NCBI RefSeq assembly: GCF_026427595.1 | Contig: NZ_CP101527.1 | Span: forward strand, 2,327,501 to 2,391,500 | Length of the DNA stretch: 64,000 nucleotides | Direction of reading: 5' to 3' | Source of the DNA: Alkalimarinus sediminis | Lineage (GTDB): Bacteria > Pseudomonadota > Gammaproteobacteria > Pseudomonadales > Oleiphilaceae | Shown: positions 47,621 to 57,274 of the stretch, in pieces | How the letters are laid out: every line of letters starts with the position of its first letter | Numbering within the stretch: the first letter of the stretch is position 1 | Position numbers and translations under genes: made by a program | Notes under the pieces: generated by a model | The model's input: the letters and a program-made list of their open reading frames with translations, nothing else | What the model was told of the DNA's origin: nothing | Databases searched by the model: none

Positions 47621-48982
47621 ATGGATAAGACACTAGAGCAAGCAAAGCGCCATCAAAAAATACGAAGCTTAAATGAAGCATTAGATAGTGGTTCATTAGA
47701 TCAAGTCGCCCGTATTTTGAATCGTGGTCTTAGCCCGAGTGATATTGCGCATCTATTAGAGTCTACACCACCTAAAGAACGTTCGATCCTCTGGCGGCTT
47801 GTAGATAAAGACTTAGAAGGTGAGATTCTTCAGTACCTGAGTGACGAGGTACGGACTGATTTCTTGAGTAAACTAAACCCTCAAGAACTGGTAAGCATCA
47901 CTGAAGATTTTGAAACCGATGATCTTGCGGATGTTCTGCAGCAACTCCCTGAAAAAGTCATTCAGGAAGTTCTCGACTCGATGGATTCACAAGACCGGCA
48001 CCGCATAGAAGCGGTACTTTCCTATGCGGAAGATACCGCCGGTGGTCTGATGAACACCGATACCATTACAATCAGACCAGATATTAGCATTGACGTAGTG
48101 CTCCGCTATTTGCGCCGACACCGCTCACTCCCTGATATGACCGACAAACTCATTGTCGTCAATCGAAAAGATGAGTTTATCGGTACACTGCCCATTACCA
48201 CTATGCTGGTAGCAAGCCCTTCTTCAACCGTTCGAGAGGTTATGAATACCGACGCGGTCACTATATCAGTCAATACACCAGATACCGAAGTTGCTAACTT
48301 GTTTGAACGAAGAGATCTGGTTTCTGCTCCCGTTCTTAGCTCAGAAGGCAGGCTCTTGGGGCGTGTCACGATTGATGATGTCGTCGATGTTATTCGTGAT
48401 GATGCAGATCACTCACTAATGAGTATGGCGGGTCTAGATGAAGATGATGATACGTTTACTCCGATCATCAAAACCGCTAAACGAAGAGCTGTATGGTTAG
48501 GCATAAATCTAATCACGGCATTCATTGCATCAGCTGTTATTGGCTTATTTGAAGCAACCATAGAGAAAGTGGTAGCACTAGCCGTGCTGATGCCTATTGT
48601 TGCCAGTATGGGCGGCATAGCAGGCAGCCAAGCACTGACACTGGTGATTAGAAGCATGGCAGTAGGCCAAATTAGTCGTAATAACTTAGGTTGGCTATTA
48701 AACAGGGAGTTTATTGTCGGCATCATAAACGGAACGCTGTGGGCATTAGTGGTCGCTGGGGCCGCCATTGTTTGGTTTAATGACCTGATGATAGGTGTTA
48801 TTATTGCGCTTGCACTCATGATCAATCTAATCGTTGCAGCAGTAGCGGGCACAATGCTCCCAGTTATACTGCGGGCTAGAGATATTGACCCCGCACTTGC
48901 AGGTGGAGTTATCCTCACCACCATCACCGATGTCGTAGGGTTCCTATCATTTCTAGGGCTAGCCACGATTGTTTATGCTTGA
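47621..48982 (+). CDS. mgtE: Magnesium transporter MgtE
   Basis: 453 aa. N-terminal MgtE-N helical domain, a CBS pair (about 140-260), a plug helix and five C-terminal membrane helices. MPIVASMGGIAGSQALTLVI and the final NLIVAAVAGTMLPVIL are typical of the pore. Imports Mg2+ with gating by the CBS domains. No M-box or ykoK-like leader was obvious in the 250-bp upstream gap. Confidence 0.95.
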   Translation: MDKTLEQAKRHQKIRSLNEALDSGSLDQVARILNRGLSPSDIAHLLESTPPKERSILWRLVDKDLEGEILQYLSDEVRTDFLSKLNPQELVSITEDFETDDLADVLQQLPEKVIQEVLDSMDSQDRHRIEAVLSYAEDTAGGLMNTDTITIRPDISIDVVLRYLRRHRSLPDMTDKLIVVNRKDEFIGTLPITTMLVASPSSTVREVMNTDAVTISVNTPDTEVANLFERRDLVSAPVLSSEGRLLGRVTIDDVVDVIRDDADHSLMSMAGLDEDDDTFTPIIKTAKRRAVWLGINLITAFIASAVIGLFEATIEKVVALAVLMPIVASMGGIAGSQALTLVIRSMAVGQISRNNLGWLLNREFIVGIINGTLWALVVAGAAIVWFNDLMIGVIIALALMINLIVAAVAGTMLPVILRARDIDPALAGGVILTTITDVVGFLSFLGLATIVYA

Positions 48983-49016
48983 TTAACCCTTTAAGAGTAT
49001 CCGCAGGAAAAGCCAG

Positions 49017-49550
49017 ATGACCGATTTTGATCTACCTGAAGAGTTTGATGAAGAGAACATCATTAGTAAAACCTCTATCAAACGCGATATGCATGAGCTT
49101 CAGGCTTTGGGAAAGCGCTTAACGGAACTCAAGCAAAACCAACTCGACAAAGTGCCCATGAGCGAACAGCTAAGAAAAGCTGTTGAAGAATCTAGGCGAA
49201 TTACCAAGCGAGAAGCAACCCGACGACACATGCAGTACATTGGCAAACTGATGCGTGATGAGGATGAAGAAGCCATCAAGAATGCTGTTGACCTATTTGA
49301 TGCTGGCAGTAAGGCTTTTGCACAAGCGCTACACGCACTTGAGCGTTGGAGAGACCGTTTGATAGAGGGTGGTAACGATATTTTATCTGAGTACGTAGAT
49401 GAAAACCCAAGTGCTGATATTCAACATTTAAGGCAATTGGTTCGAAATGCTAAAAAGGATGTAAAAAACGAAAAAAATACCGGTGCATCTAAAAAGCTAT
49501 TCAGGTATTTGAGAGCAATTGATGATATGGATGCCGAGCTAGATGCATAG
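49017..49550 (+). CDS. darP: Ribosome biogenesis protein DarP (YjgA)
   Basis: 177 aa, DUF615 family, needed for late 50S assembly. SKTSIKRDMHELQALGKRL and MQYIGKLMRDED are hallmarks. In Pseudomonas it lies between tldD and pmbA; neither is here, and darP instead faces the nitrilase-family gene. Confidence 0.93.
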   Translation: MTDFDLPEEFDEENIISKTSIKRDMHELQALGKRLTELKQNQLDKVPMSEQLRKAVEESRRITKREATRRHMQYIGKLMRDEDEEAIKNAVDLFDAGSKAFAQALHALERWRDRLIEGGNDILSEYVDENPSADIQHLRQLVRNAKKDVKNEKNTGASKKLFRYLRAIDDMDAELDA

Positions 49551-49598
49551 CTCTACCAGACAATTCTCAACCTGCAACTATCCAATTTAAGCAAGCAA

Positions 49599-49636
49599 TA
49601 CTGCGCTCTGTTGCGTTGAAGCCCGAGAGCGCAGTA
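49599..49636. repeat. 11-bp perfect inverted repeat downstream of darP
   Basis: TACTGCGCTCT and AGAGCGCAGTA with a 16-base loop. It is a possible terminator for the convergent darP/nit pair, without a T-run. It lies just before a 14-bp tandem array. Confidence 0.6.
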
Positions 49637-49646
49637 CCCCACTCAC

Positions 49647-49702
49647 AGTAATACACTCATAGTAATACACGCACGGTAATACATTCACAATAATACACTC
49701 AT
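49647..49702 (+). repeat. Four 14-bp tandem repeats
   Basis: Four units of consensus AGTAATACACTCAT (49647, 49661, 49675, 49689), differing at a few bases. Non-coding, in the darP/nit convergent gap. Confidence 0.8.
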
Positions 49703-49769
49703 TAAAAACAGAGCTTGCTGGTTAGCACTCTCTTTATCAGTTGGCTTTTATTTGTCATCTGCTTTATAA

Positions 49770-50621
49770 CTAAATTCTACGATGAGAGGCAACTGGCATC
49801 GCAGCTCTTAGTTTAGTGATTTCCTCTAAATCAATATCGGCACTGATCACCCCTTCCCCCTCTTCTGCTACTGCAATGATCTTCCCCCAAGGGTCGATGA
49901 TCATAGAGTGTCCCCAAGTTTCTCGCCCTTTTGAGTGTAAACCCGTCTGGTTAGAGGCAATAACATAACACTGGTTTTCAATGGCCCGCGCTCTTAACAA
50001 TACCTCCCAATGTGCTTGCCCTGTTTTATGGGTAAAGGCTGCGGGTACAGTAATTAGCTGAGCCCCTTTTTTGGTCAACAGCGCATAAAGCTCTGGAAAC
50101 CTTAGGTCATAACAGATAGATAACCCTAATACCCCTACAGGAGTATCCACGACCTCTGCCGAAGTCCCTGGTTCAAACTGTGAAGATTCTCGGTAAGCGC
50201 CGTAACTATCACCCACATCCACATCAAACAGATGTATCTTGTCATAACGAGACACCTCTTTACCCTCGCTGTTGTATACCCAGCAAGCAGAACGAACTCG
50301 CTCTTCTATCGTTGAACCATCCGGTCTGACCGAGCAGGGTATAGAGCCAGCTACAATCCAGACTCTTAGTTTAGCGGCCAAAGAAGAGATGGCGCGCCTC
50401 ACATCTCCTAACTCTGTTGCCTGCTGTTGGCCTAACTCAAGTGCTGCGGTACCATCGAATAACGAAAAGTTTTCAGGTAGTAGTACAAGTGTTGCGCGAT
50501 GGAGGTTAACAGCTTCTTCCACCAACCTAGAAACAGTATCGAGATTATGAGCCTTGCTATCACTGCTATTCATTTGGATTGCGGCAATACGTGGCTTGGC
50601 GGAACACCTGGAGTCTACCAT
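49770..50621 (-). CDS. Carbon-nitrogen hydrolase (nitrilase family)
   Basis: 283 aa. Catalytic Glu in LLPENFSLF, Lys in YDKIHLFDVDV and Cys in GLSICYDLRFPELY make the Glu-Lys-Cys triad. Nit1/Nit2-like members hydrolyse omega-amides such as deaminated glutathione. Its last base of start overlaps the yhdP stop at 50621, so both are on one transcript, as in Pseudomonas. Confidence 0.93.
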   Translation of the reverse strand: MVDSRCSAKPRIAAIQMNSSDSKAHNLDTVSRLVEEAVNLHRATLVLLPENFSLFDGTAALELGQQQATELGDVRRAISSLAAKLRVWIVAGSIPCSVRPDGSTIEERVRSACWVYNSEGKEVSRYDKIHLFDVDVGDSYGAYRESSQFEPGTSAEVVDTPVGVLGLSICYDLRFPELYALLTKKGAQLITVPAAFTHKTGQAHWEVLLRARAIENQCYVIASNQTGLHSKGRETWGHSMIIDPWGKIIAVAEEGEGVISADIDLEEITKLRAAMPVASHRRI

Positions 50622-53600
50622 TACTCTTCCCTCTTTCTTTGACTAGGGCTCATACCTTTATATTCGTCAGATCGGTCAAATACGTTTTTGAGCTTTATCT
50701 CGGGGTTATCCCAACTACCTTTCATTTCATAGGTTGCACTGGTTAACTTGCTCAGTGGCTCCCCTAAAAGCTTATCAATAACCCACACAGCGCCTCCAAT
50801 TTGGGGAGCGCCCAAAAATAAAGCCGCTAGTGGCAAATTTTTAGTTAATGGCAATACCACGACCATCTCCATATCAAGGGTTTCATCTTTTAAGTCAGCG
50901 GTACCGGTAAATTTATAGGCGCTCGACGGCCCTTGTAGCGCCAACGGTTTTTCTAACGTTAAGGTGCCTTTATCCATTCGAGCCACACCTTCAATTCGAT
51001 CATACCCCAGACCTTTCTGATAGAGGTCTGAAAAATCCAGCGTGAGTCTCCGAGTAATCGCTTCTGCATTGAGGATCCCAAACACTTTAAATGCTTCGGT
51101 GGCACTTTGAGCGTCTAACAAAGTCCCATTCTCTAGCATTATCGCTATTCGACCCGACAAGTCAGCTAACTCAAAATCCGTTGGCGCACCAGTCCAAACC
51201 ATCGAAATCTCAGATGAGAAGCTCTCACTCGTTAACGACTCAGCTTTGTTGAGCGCACCAGATATCGCTGCAAGATCACCACCATCAACAGTAGCTGTTA
51301 GAATGCTGGTGCTTGTTCCGTAAACATCTTTCATCCAACTGAGTCGTCCCTGAAAATGCGTGCCGGCTAGTTCACCTTTGATATCTTTCGCGACAATACC
51401 GTTATCCTTGCGAACCAAGTCGGCAGACCATTGCCCATAACCAACATTGTCTACCACCAAATCATCTACTAGCAGCGTCATTTCGGGGATATCAAAAGGC
51501 GAAAGGTCCTTCGCCTTGGAGTCAGTGTTCGGCGTAGAGAGCTGAATGCTCTTAACAACAATATTCGGTTTATGATTATCAGATGGGAGATAGACTATAC
51601 CTTCAACATCATCGCCTTTTAATGCTACTGTCCATTCATCTTTGTCAGGTTCGATTACCAGGTTAACCGACTGAAATAGCTGATCATAAACATTCAATTG
51701 ATCGACCTTCAAGGCTAGTTTTTTTAGCGTAATATCACTATTGCCGCCCGCGTTAGCAGCCAAATAGTCAACCCAAGGGGCTACGGTGAGGTACTCCAGA
51801 TCTCCCGATATCATAAACCCACTATCAGCCAACCTGTTAACCTCTCCTTTTCCTATCCTTACCCCCCCTTTATTCAGTTGGTCATCTTCAAAAAAAGCCT
51901 TGATACTGGCTATATCACCTACCTCAGCATCAAGTGATAAAGCATCGTGACCTACCTCCATCTTTACAGACAGCGGAGCGGTGTCTTCAGATTTTTTTCC
52001 CAGAGGTTTTGGTAGGGTAATGGCTACACCTGATAGCGGACTAGTAAAGGTAAATAAAGCCTGTTTGCCCGCTTCACTTGAAAGCATTAATGATGCAGTA
52101 TATTCAGACTCGCCTGTTACCGGCAGATCTTTCGGTAAAGAAAAACCATCGAACAGAGCATCAAGACTCATTTCACCGGATAAAACCAGATTGGTCGAAG
52201 TACCTTCCGGCAATACCTTTGAGGCAATATTAAGCTCCGCAGGGTGTCCAAGAACACCCAGATTTACCCCCTCGGCATTCAATCCAGAGCGACTAGATAA
52301 ATGTGCCGAGCCAGAAACCTTTTCAAAAACAAGGTTGGTCGGCAAATGTTTAACGTCTGCACTGCTGATGTTAATAGCAAGGTCATAAGCGACGCCTAAA
52401 TCCATATTGTGTAGCGGCACACCTAACTCAACATTAACATTAAACTCGCCTTGTACCTTTAATTGCTCAGTCACTTCTCGTATATGATCTTTTACCGGTG
52501 AGTCATATAACCAGTAATGAAGATCTGAGTCAGTGGGCTGGGTATGGGTTGTCACTTTCAACCAAGACTCTGCCGTTTCTCGACCTGATTCTAACTCTAC
52601 TTGTGTACCTGTTAGTGGAGAGCCTCTAAAGCTCACTTCCGGTGCATCGATATTTAAATAACCATTCTGCAAAAATATCTTACTACTAAGACCTTCAAGT
52701 TCAGGCCATCCTGAATCAAATAACAAGCGAGCACCAGACGTATTAAACACCATCGAAGAGGTAAAACTATGCTCGGCAGCCTCATCTTCAATAGATCCAT
52801 AACCCACATACAAACCACTTTCAACTAGACCACCCTTAATCGATGATTTGAGCCAATGATATATCCCCTCATCAACCAAATAATAAGGCACAAGTTGATG
52901 TGTCCTGACTGCATCTAAGTCATTTAAGCCTACTTTTAACGCTAGTATATCTTCTTCAGTGTCTGACAATAGCAAAGAGAATTCACCAAACACTAAACTC
53001 TGGTCAGTCAGGTATAAATTAATACCTGACGAAAAAACATCGATATCGCCTGATTCAGCGATATTCCAACTCACAATTACCTGACTTTTTTCGAAAGACC
53101 ACCCATCCAAAAATAGATTCGGAAACGACAAGGTAAAATCATCACTATCTACCAGAACTTCTCCGTGCCGATCATCAAGTATTAAGTAACCTGTCATTCC
53201 GGTAGCACCAGGGGCCCCTCCTACCGCTTTAGCCGAAACGTTATCGATATTGGCTTCTAGCTGGAATAGCGGCATTGGCTCATCACTGCCTGATAGCGGC
53301 CTATTTTTTAACGGAATATTTAGTTCAAAGTTAGTCAAACTACCACCAGGACGATAGGCTTCTAACTCTTGTTGCCCTGGTAGCGGCAGAATAGCGCTCT
53401 CTAGCAATATCTCTGTAAGCATCGATAGATTAATATGTTGGCCACTCGCACTAATTCGCTCATCAGAAAAGTGCATCGAGTATCCAGCGGGTGACCAACG
53501 ATAGTTTTGCCATTCCATAGAAAGGTTATAGATCGACAGAATACTACTGCCATCTAGTTGGCTCCAAAAAACATCTGCTTTAATGTTTTTTAGCGGCGCT

Positions 53601-54523
53601 ACCAGCCCTTTTTCACTCTTCCACTGAATCGTTTCGGCATCTAGCTCCCCTTGCAGAGATAAAACCTCACCCTCAAGAAAATCAAGCCACAGTCGTCCTG
53701 AAGCATCTATCTCTTCTAGGTGAGCACCCTGCCACTGGTATGCACTAAGATACTGGTTAAGAAGTGGGCCTGATGCCCAATCCAGAAAGAGCTTCCCGGT
53801 AAACTCATTGGATAAAACCCATCCCGCTCCTTTTGCTGAGAAACGAATAAATGGCCGTTTGGATTCTGTATCCAGAACCTCTCCACTCGCACTAAAGGCT
53901 CGTCCATCATAGGTCATGATGGCACTAGGGACGGTCCAAGAGCTTATGCTGCCCTCGGCGCTAAGTAGATCTACCTGAATGTCGGAAATAAACAGACTTG
54001 GTTGCTCCAGTACCGAAAGTACACGAGCAAGGTCACTCTCTTCACTACTATGACTCTCAGGAAACCCTGGGATCTCCCATTCACCCTCACTATTTTGGCT
54101 TAGAGGGAGTGTAATGCCGTTAGCCTCTATTGATTGAAACTGTAGCTTGCCATGGAGCAGACTTTGGATGACTGACAAATGAATATAAAAAGAGCCAATA
54201 CGTAAAGGGGAAAGTGCGTCTGATGGATCACTCAAATCACTTTCAGAGTCATCATCAACTTGATTATCGAGTTCACCAGGCGTCTTAAATTGAATATCCG
54301 AAACAATCAACACAGGGTCGAGCCAACGCCAGCTCCCCTCTATTGAGCCAATAGAAACTGGCACGCTCAGCTGCTCGGTCAGAAGATGTTCCAGGTCTGT
54401 TTGATAAGATGCAACAAATGGAAAGAACTGCCTTCCCGCTGCCATATATGTAGCGACAAGCACCAGAAAACACAGAGCTGTCATCCAAACCAGGCGAGTC
54501 AATCTAACAATCAGTGGATACAA
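50621..54523 (-). CDS. yhdP: YhdP family AsmA-like lipid transporter
   Basis: 1300 aa from a TTG start preceded by a GAGGTG. One N-terminal membrane anchor (about 10-32), then a very long repeating-beta-groove body and a C-terminal segment (LGAPQIGGAVWVIDKLLGEPL) typical of YhdP. AsmA-like proteins of this size bridge inner and outer membranes for phospholipid transport, together with TamB and YdbH. It is downstream of rng. Confidence 0.94.
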   Translation of the reverse strand: MYPLIVRLTRLVWMTALCFLVLVATYMAAGRQFFPFVASYQTDLEHLLTEQLSVPVSIGSIEGSWRWLDPVLIVSDIQFKTPGELDNQVDDDSESDLSDPSDALSPLRIGSFYIHLSVIQSLLHGKLQFQSIEANGITLPLSQNSEGEWEIPGFPESHSSEESDLARVLSVLEQPSLFISDIQVDLLSAEGSISSWTVPSAIMTYDGRAFSASGEVLDTESKRPFIRFSAKGAGWVLSNEFTGKLFLDWASGPLLNQYLSAYQWQGAHLEEIDASGRLWLDFLEGEVLSLQGELDAETIQWKSEKGLVAPLKNIKADVFWSQLDGSSILSIYNLSMEWQNYRWSPAGYSMHFSDERISASGQHINLSMLTEILLESAILPLPGQQELEAYRPGGSLTNFELNIPLKNRPLSGSDEPMPLFQLEANIDNVSAKAVGGAPGATGMTGYLILDDRHGEVLVDSDDFTLSFPNLFLDGWSFEKSQVIVSWNIAESGDIDVFSSGINLYLTDQSLVFGEFSLLLSDTEEDILALKVGLNDLDAVRTHQLVPYYLVDEGIYHWLKSSIKGGLVESGLYVGYGSIEDEAAEHSFTSSMVFNTSGARLLFDSGWPELEGLSSKIFLQNGYLNIDAPEVSFRGSPLTGTQVELESGRETAESWLKVTTHTQPTDSDLHYWLYDSPVKDHIREVTEQLKVQGEFNVNVELGVPLHNMDLGVAYDLAINISSADVKHLPTNLVFEKVSGSAHLSSRSGLNAEGVNLGVLGHPAELNIASKVLPEGTSTNLVLSGEMSLDALFDGFSLPKDLPVTGESEYTASLMLSSEAGKQALFTFTSPLSGVAITLPKPLGKKSEDTAPLSVKMEVGHDALSLDAEVGDIASIKAFFEDDQLNKGGVRIGKGEVNRLADSGFMISGDLEYLTVAPWVDYLAANAGGNSDITLKKLALKVDQLNVYDQLFQSVNLVIEPDKDEWTVALKGDDVEGIVYLPSDNHKPNIVVKSIQLSTPNTDSKAKDLSPFDIPEMTLLVDDLVVDNVGYGQWSADLVRKDNGIVAKDIKGELAGTHFQGRLSWMKDVYGTSTSILTATVDGGDLAAISGALNKAESLTSESFSSEISMVWTGAPTDFELADLSGRIAIMLENGTLLDAQSATEAFKVFGILNAEAITRRLTLDFSDLYQKGLGYDRIEGVARMDKGTLTLEKPLALQGPSSAYKFTGTADLKDETLDMEMVVVLPLTKNLPLAALFLGAPQIGGAVWVIDKLLGEPLSKLTSATYEMKGSWDNPEIKLKNVFDRSDEYKGMSPSQRKREE

Positions 54524-54616
54524 ATTCGCTACACCTCGCTAACTAGCGGGCTTCTCCTGCAAAAGGTTAAACAAATAAACCTACTAACCTCAATTGAACA
54601 ATATTGCGACGAGATA

Positions 54617-56107
54617 CTAAATTAGCACCACATCATATTGAATCTGACTATACATAACCTCTACCTGAAACTTAACGCTTTTTCCAATAAAGGTCTCAAG
54701 ATCCGCGACGTTATCAGACTCTTCATCTAATAATCGATCGATAACCCCTTGAGATGCCATCACAAGATAACCCGCCGCATCATAGGCTCTATTAATTCGC
54801 AAAATTTCACGAAGTATCTCATAGCATACAGTTTCAGGCGTCTTGATAAACCCACTACCTTCGCAAACATTACAAGGTTCACAAAGTGCCTGCCCTAAAC
54901 TCTCTGTTGTTCGCTTGCGAGTCATTTCAACTAGGCCCAATTCAGACACACAGCTCAATTTAGTTTTGGCATGGTCTCGCTCAAGCATTTTCTCCAACAT
55001 CCTAAGTACCGACCGCTGGTGCTCTGGGTCTTCCATGTCGATAAAATCGAGAATAATAATTCCACCAAGATTTCTAAGACGCAACTGCCGGCTAATTGCT
55101 CTGGCAGCTTCCAGGTTAGTCTTAAATATGGTCTCTTCCAAGTTGCGATGACCCACAAACCCACCGGTATTTACATCTATGGTGGTCATCGCTTCAGTTT
55201 GGTCGATGATCAAATAACCACCAGACTTTAATTGTACTTTTCGACCTAGTGCTTTTTGAATCTCGTCTTCAACGCCATAAAGATCAAATACAGGTCGCTC
55301 GCCTGGGTAATATTCCAACCGATCAGTGACATCAATTAAAAACTCTTCTGAAAATGACTTAACTCGCTGAAAACTCTCTTTTGAGTCAATCCTGATTTTT
55401 TCTGTCGCAGGGCGAACAAGGTCTCTAATAGTTCTAATGCACAGTGGAAGGTCTTGATAGATAACGGAGGGTACTTTCGCACTCTTGATTTTTTCTTCGA
55501 CAGAGACCCATAATCTTTCGAGGAACTTAATATCAGACTTGAGCTCATCTTCACCTGCGCCATCCGTTACAGTTCTCACTATATAGCCCGCTAAAGGTGA
55601 ACTGCTCTCTTGCCGGTAACTCTCCACCAACCCTTTAAGGCGCTCACGCTCTTCTTCATCTTCAATACGTTGAGAAATACCCACATGATCGGTGCCGGGC
55701 ATATAGACCAGATATCTGGATGGAATTGATAACTGAGTAGTCAGTCGAGCCCCTTTTGTTCCAATAGGGTCTTTGGTTACCTGAACAACCAGTGACTGCC
55801 CCTCTCTTAGCAATGAGCTGATGTCAGGTACAGGACGCCCCTGAGCACTACCATTGGCATCATCTTTGTTATCGACGCGCACAATATCAGACGCATGAAT
55901 AAAAGCTGCACGCTCCAAGCCGATTTCCACAAACGCGGCCTCCATGCCAGGTAATACACGAACCACCTTGCCTTTGTAGATATTCCCAACAATACCTCTA
56001 CGCCCAGTACGCTCGATATAGACTTCTTGAAGCATACCGTTTTCAACCAGGGCGACTCTAGTTTCAACTGGAGTGACGTTAATAAGAATCTCTTCTGTCA
56101 TATTCAC
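54617..56107 (-). CDS. rng: Ribonuclease G
   Basis: 496 aa endoribonuclease that matures the 16S rRNA 5' end and cuts mRNAs. An S1-like region near the start (GNIYKGKVVRVLPGMEAAFV), RNase E/G core with the catalytic region IIILDFIDMEDPEH, and CEPCNVCEGSG, where the two cysteines form the Zn-link. Size and lack of a long C-terminus make it RNase G, not E. It follows maf. Confidence 0.96.
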   Translation of the reverse strand: MNMTEEILINVTPVETRVALVENGMLQEVYIERTGRRGIVGNIYKGKVVRVLPGMEAAFVEIGLERAAFIHASDIVRVDNKDDANGSAQGRPVPDISSLLREGQSLVVQVTKDPIGTKGARLTTQLSIPSRYLVYMPGTDHVGISQRIEDEEERERLKGLVESYRQESSSPLAGYIVRTVTDGAGEDELKSDIKFLERLWVSVEEKIKSAKVPSVIYQDLPLCIRTIRDLVRPATEKIRIDSKESFQRVKSFSEEFLIDVTDRLEYYPGERPVFDLYGVEDEIQKALGRKVQLKSGGYLIIDQTEAMTTIDVNTGGFVGHRNLEETIFKTNLEAARAISRQLRLRNLGGIIILDFIDMEDPEHQRSVLRMLEKMLERDHAKTKLSCVSELGLVEMTRKRTTESLGQALCEPCNVCEGSGFIKTPETVCYEILREILRINRAYDAAGYLVMASQGVIDRLLDEESDNVADLETFIGKSVKFQVEVMYSQIQYDVVLI

Positions 56108-56173
56108 TTACTCACCATAATTCTTATCATTCACTTTTCTTATGTTTTATAAAACAATACTACCATCTTGCAA

Positions 56174-56782
56174 CTAATACTGTTGCCAGATGGCTACACC
56201 TGCAGTACTAAGTAATTCGGCGGTCTCAGCTAGTGGTAGCCCGACAACTGCACTATAGCTACCTTTAATACTATCAACAAAGACAGCACCAAACCCCTGT
56301 ATACCATAAGCACCGGCTTTATCTTGAGGCTCCCCTGAGTTCCAGTAGGATTGAATTTGACCCTCGCTTAACGGTCGGAATTTAACATCAGTAGTGACCA
56401 GGCGAGTCATTAGGTCTGCAGACTCAGGCGTTCTACCAAGACTACATGTCACAACACAAATCGACGTCATAACCTGGTGCTCACGCCCTGACAACTTGAG
56501 CAACATCTCTTTGGCCGACTCATAGTTATCAGGTTTGCCCAATATATCGCCATCAACAATAACACTTGTATCGGCACCTAAAATAGTCACAGTCTGCAGC
56601 CCTTCTAGTGAGGAGGTACAGGCCATCACCTTTTCACGGGCCATCCTGACAACATATTCGGATGCTGGTTCAGATGCTAAAGGCGTCTCATCAATATCTG
56701 CCGACATCACATCAAAGCTAACACCAATCTGGGACAGCAACTCACGACGGCGTGGTGATGATGAGGCTAATATCAATTTCAT
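56174..56782 (-). CDS. Maf-family nucleotide pyrophosphatase (YhdE)
   Basis: 202 aa. ASSSPRRRELL at the N-terminus and TILGADTSVIVDGDILGKP are the Maf motifs. YhdE-type proteins hydrolyse dTTP/UTP and modified pyrimidine triphosphates. It is between mreD and rng, the conserved place, with a 12-bp gap to mreD. Confidence 0.94.
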   Translation of the reverse strand: MKLILASSSPRRRELLSQIGVSFDVMSADIDETPLASEPASEYVVRMAREKVMACTSSLEGLQTVTILGADTSVIVDGDILGKPDNYESAKEMLLKLSGREHQVMTSICVVTCSLGRTPESADLMTRLVTTDVKFRPLSEGQIQSYWNSGEPQDKAGAYGIQGFGAVFVDSIKGSYSAVVGLPLAETAELLSTAGVAIWQQY

Positions 56783-56794
56783 AATAGTTCTACA

Positions 56795-57274
56795 CTAACG
56801 CAGCTTTATTGCTACTTTATCAATAAAAAGAGACATAACAGGCCAAACAATAGCACTCGATAGGGCTGGAATAAGATACGCCATGCCTGAAACCGGATCA
56901 TCCACTACATTACGAATGAAATGTCCTATCATCAAATGTATGCCCACAACGAGAAAAACGGTAAACGACTGCTGAATCAATGGGAACAGTTTAATTCGTT
57001 GGTGCATCGTTAACACCAAATAAGCAACGACAGCTAAAGAGAGAGCATTCACGCCCAGTAAACTTCCTTCTAGGACATCTAACACCAAACCTGATGACCA
57101 AGCCACCACAACCCCTACCTTAGCAGGCGATTTAATTACCCAATAGACCACCACCATTGCCACCCATTCGGGTCGCAAGTAAGAGACCGCATGGGGTAAC
57201 GCAAGAATGCTAAATAAAAATGCAACGCTAAAGCTGAAAAAAATAAAAACTGAACTCGCTCTGGTAGCCGCCAT
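56795..57274 (-). CDS. mreD: Rod-shape protein MreD
   Basis: 159 aa polytopic inner-membrane protein with about five helices, e.g. PEWVAMVVVYWVI. Part of the elongasome with MreB, MreC, RodA and PBP2. Its ATG overlaps the mreC stop (TAATG). Confidence 0.94.
   Translation of the reverse strand: MAATRASSVFIFFSFSVAFLFSILALPHAVSYLRPEWVAMVVVYWVIKSPAKVGVVVAWSSGLVLDVLEGSLLGVNALSLAVVAYLVLTMHQRIKLFPLIQQSFTVFLVVGIHLMIGHFIRNVVDDPVSGMAYLIPALSSAIVWPVMSLFIDKVAIKLR

Noticed and set aside
48409-48966. 185-aa ORF antisense to mgtE
   Set aside because: Shadow of a well-supported transporter; composition reflects the antisense of membrane helices.
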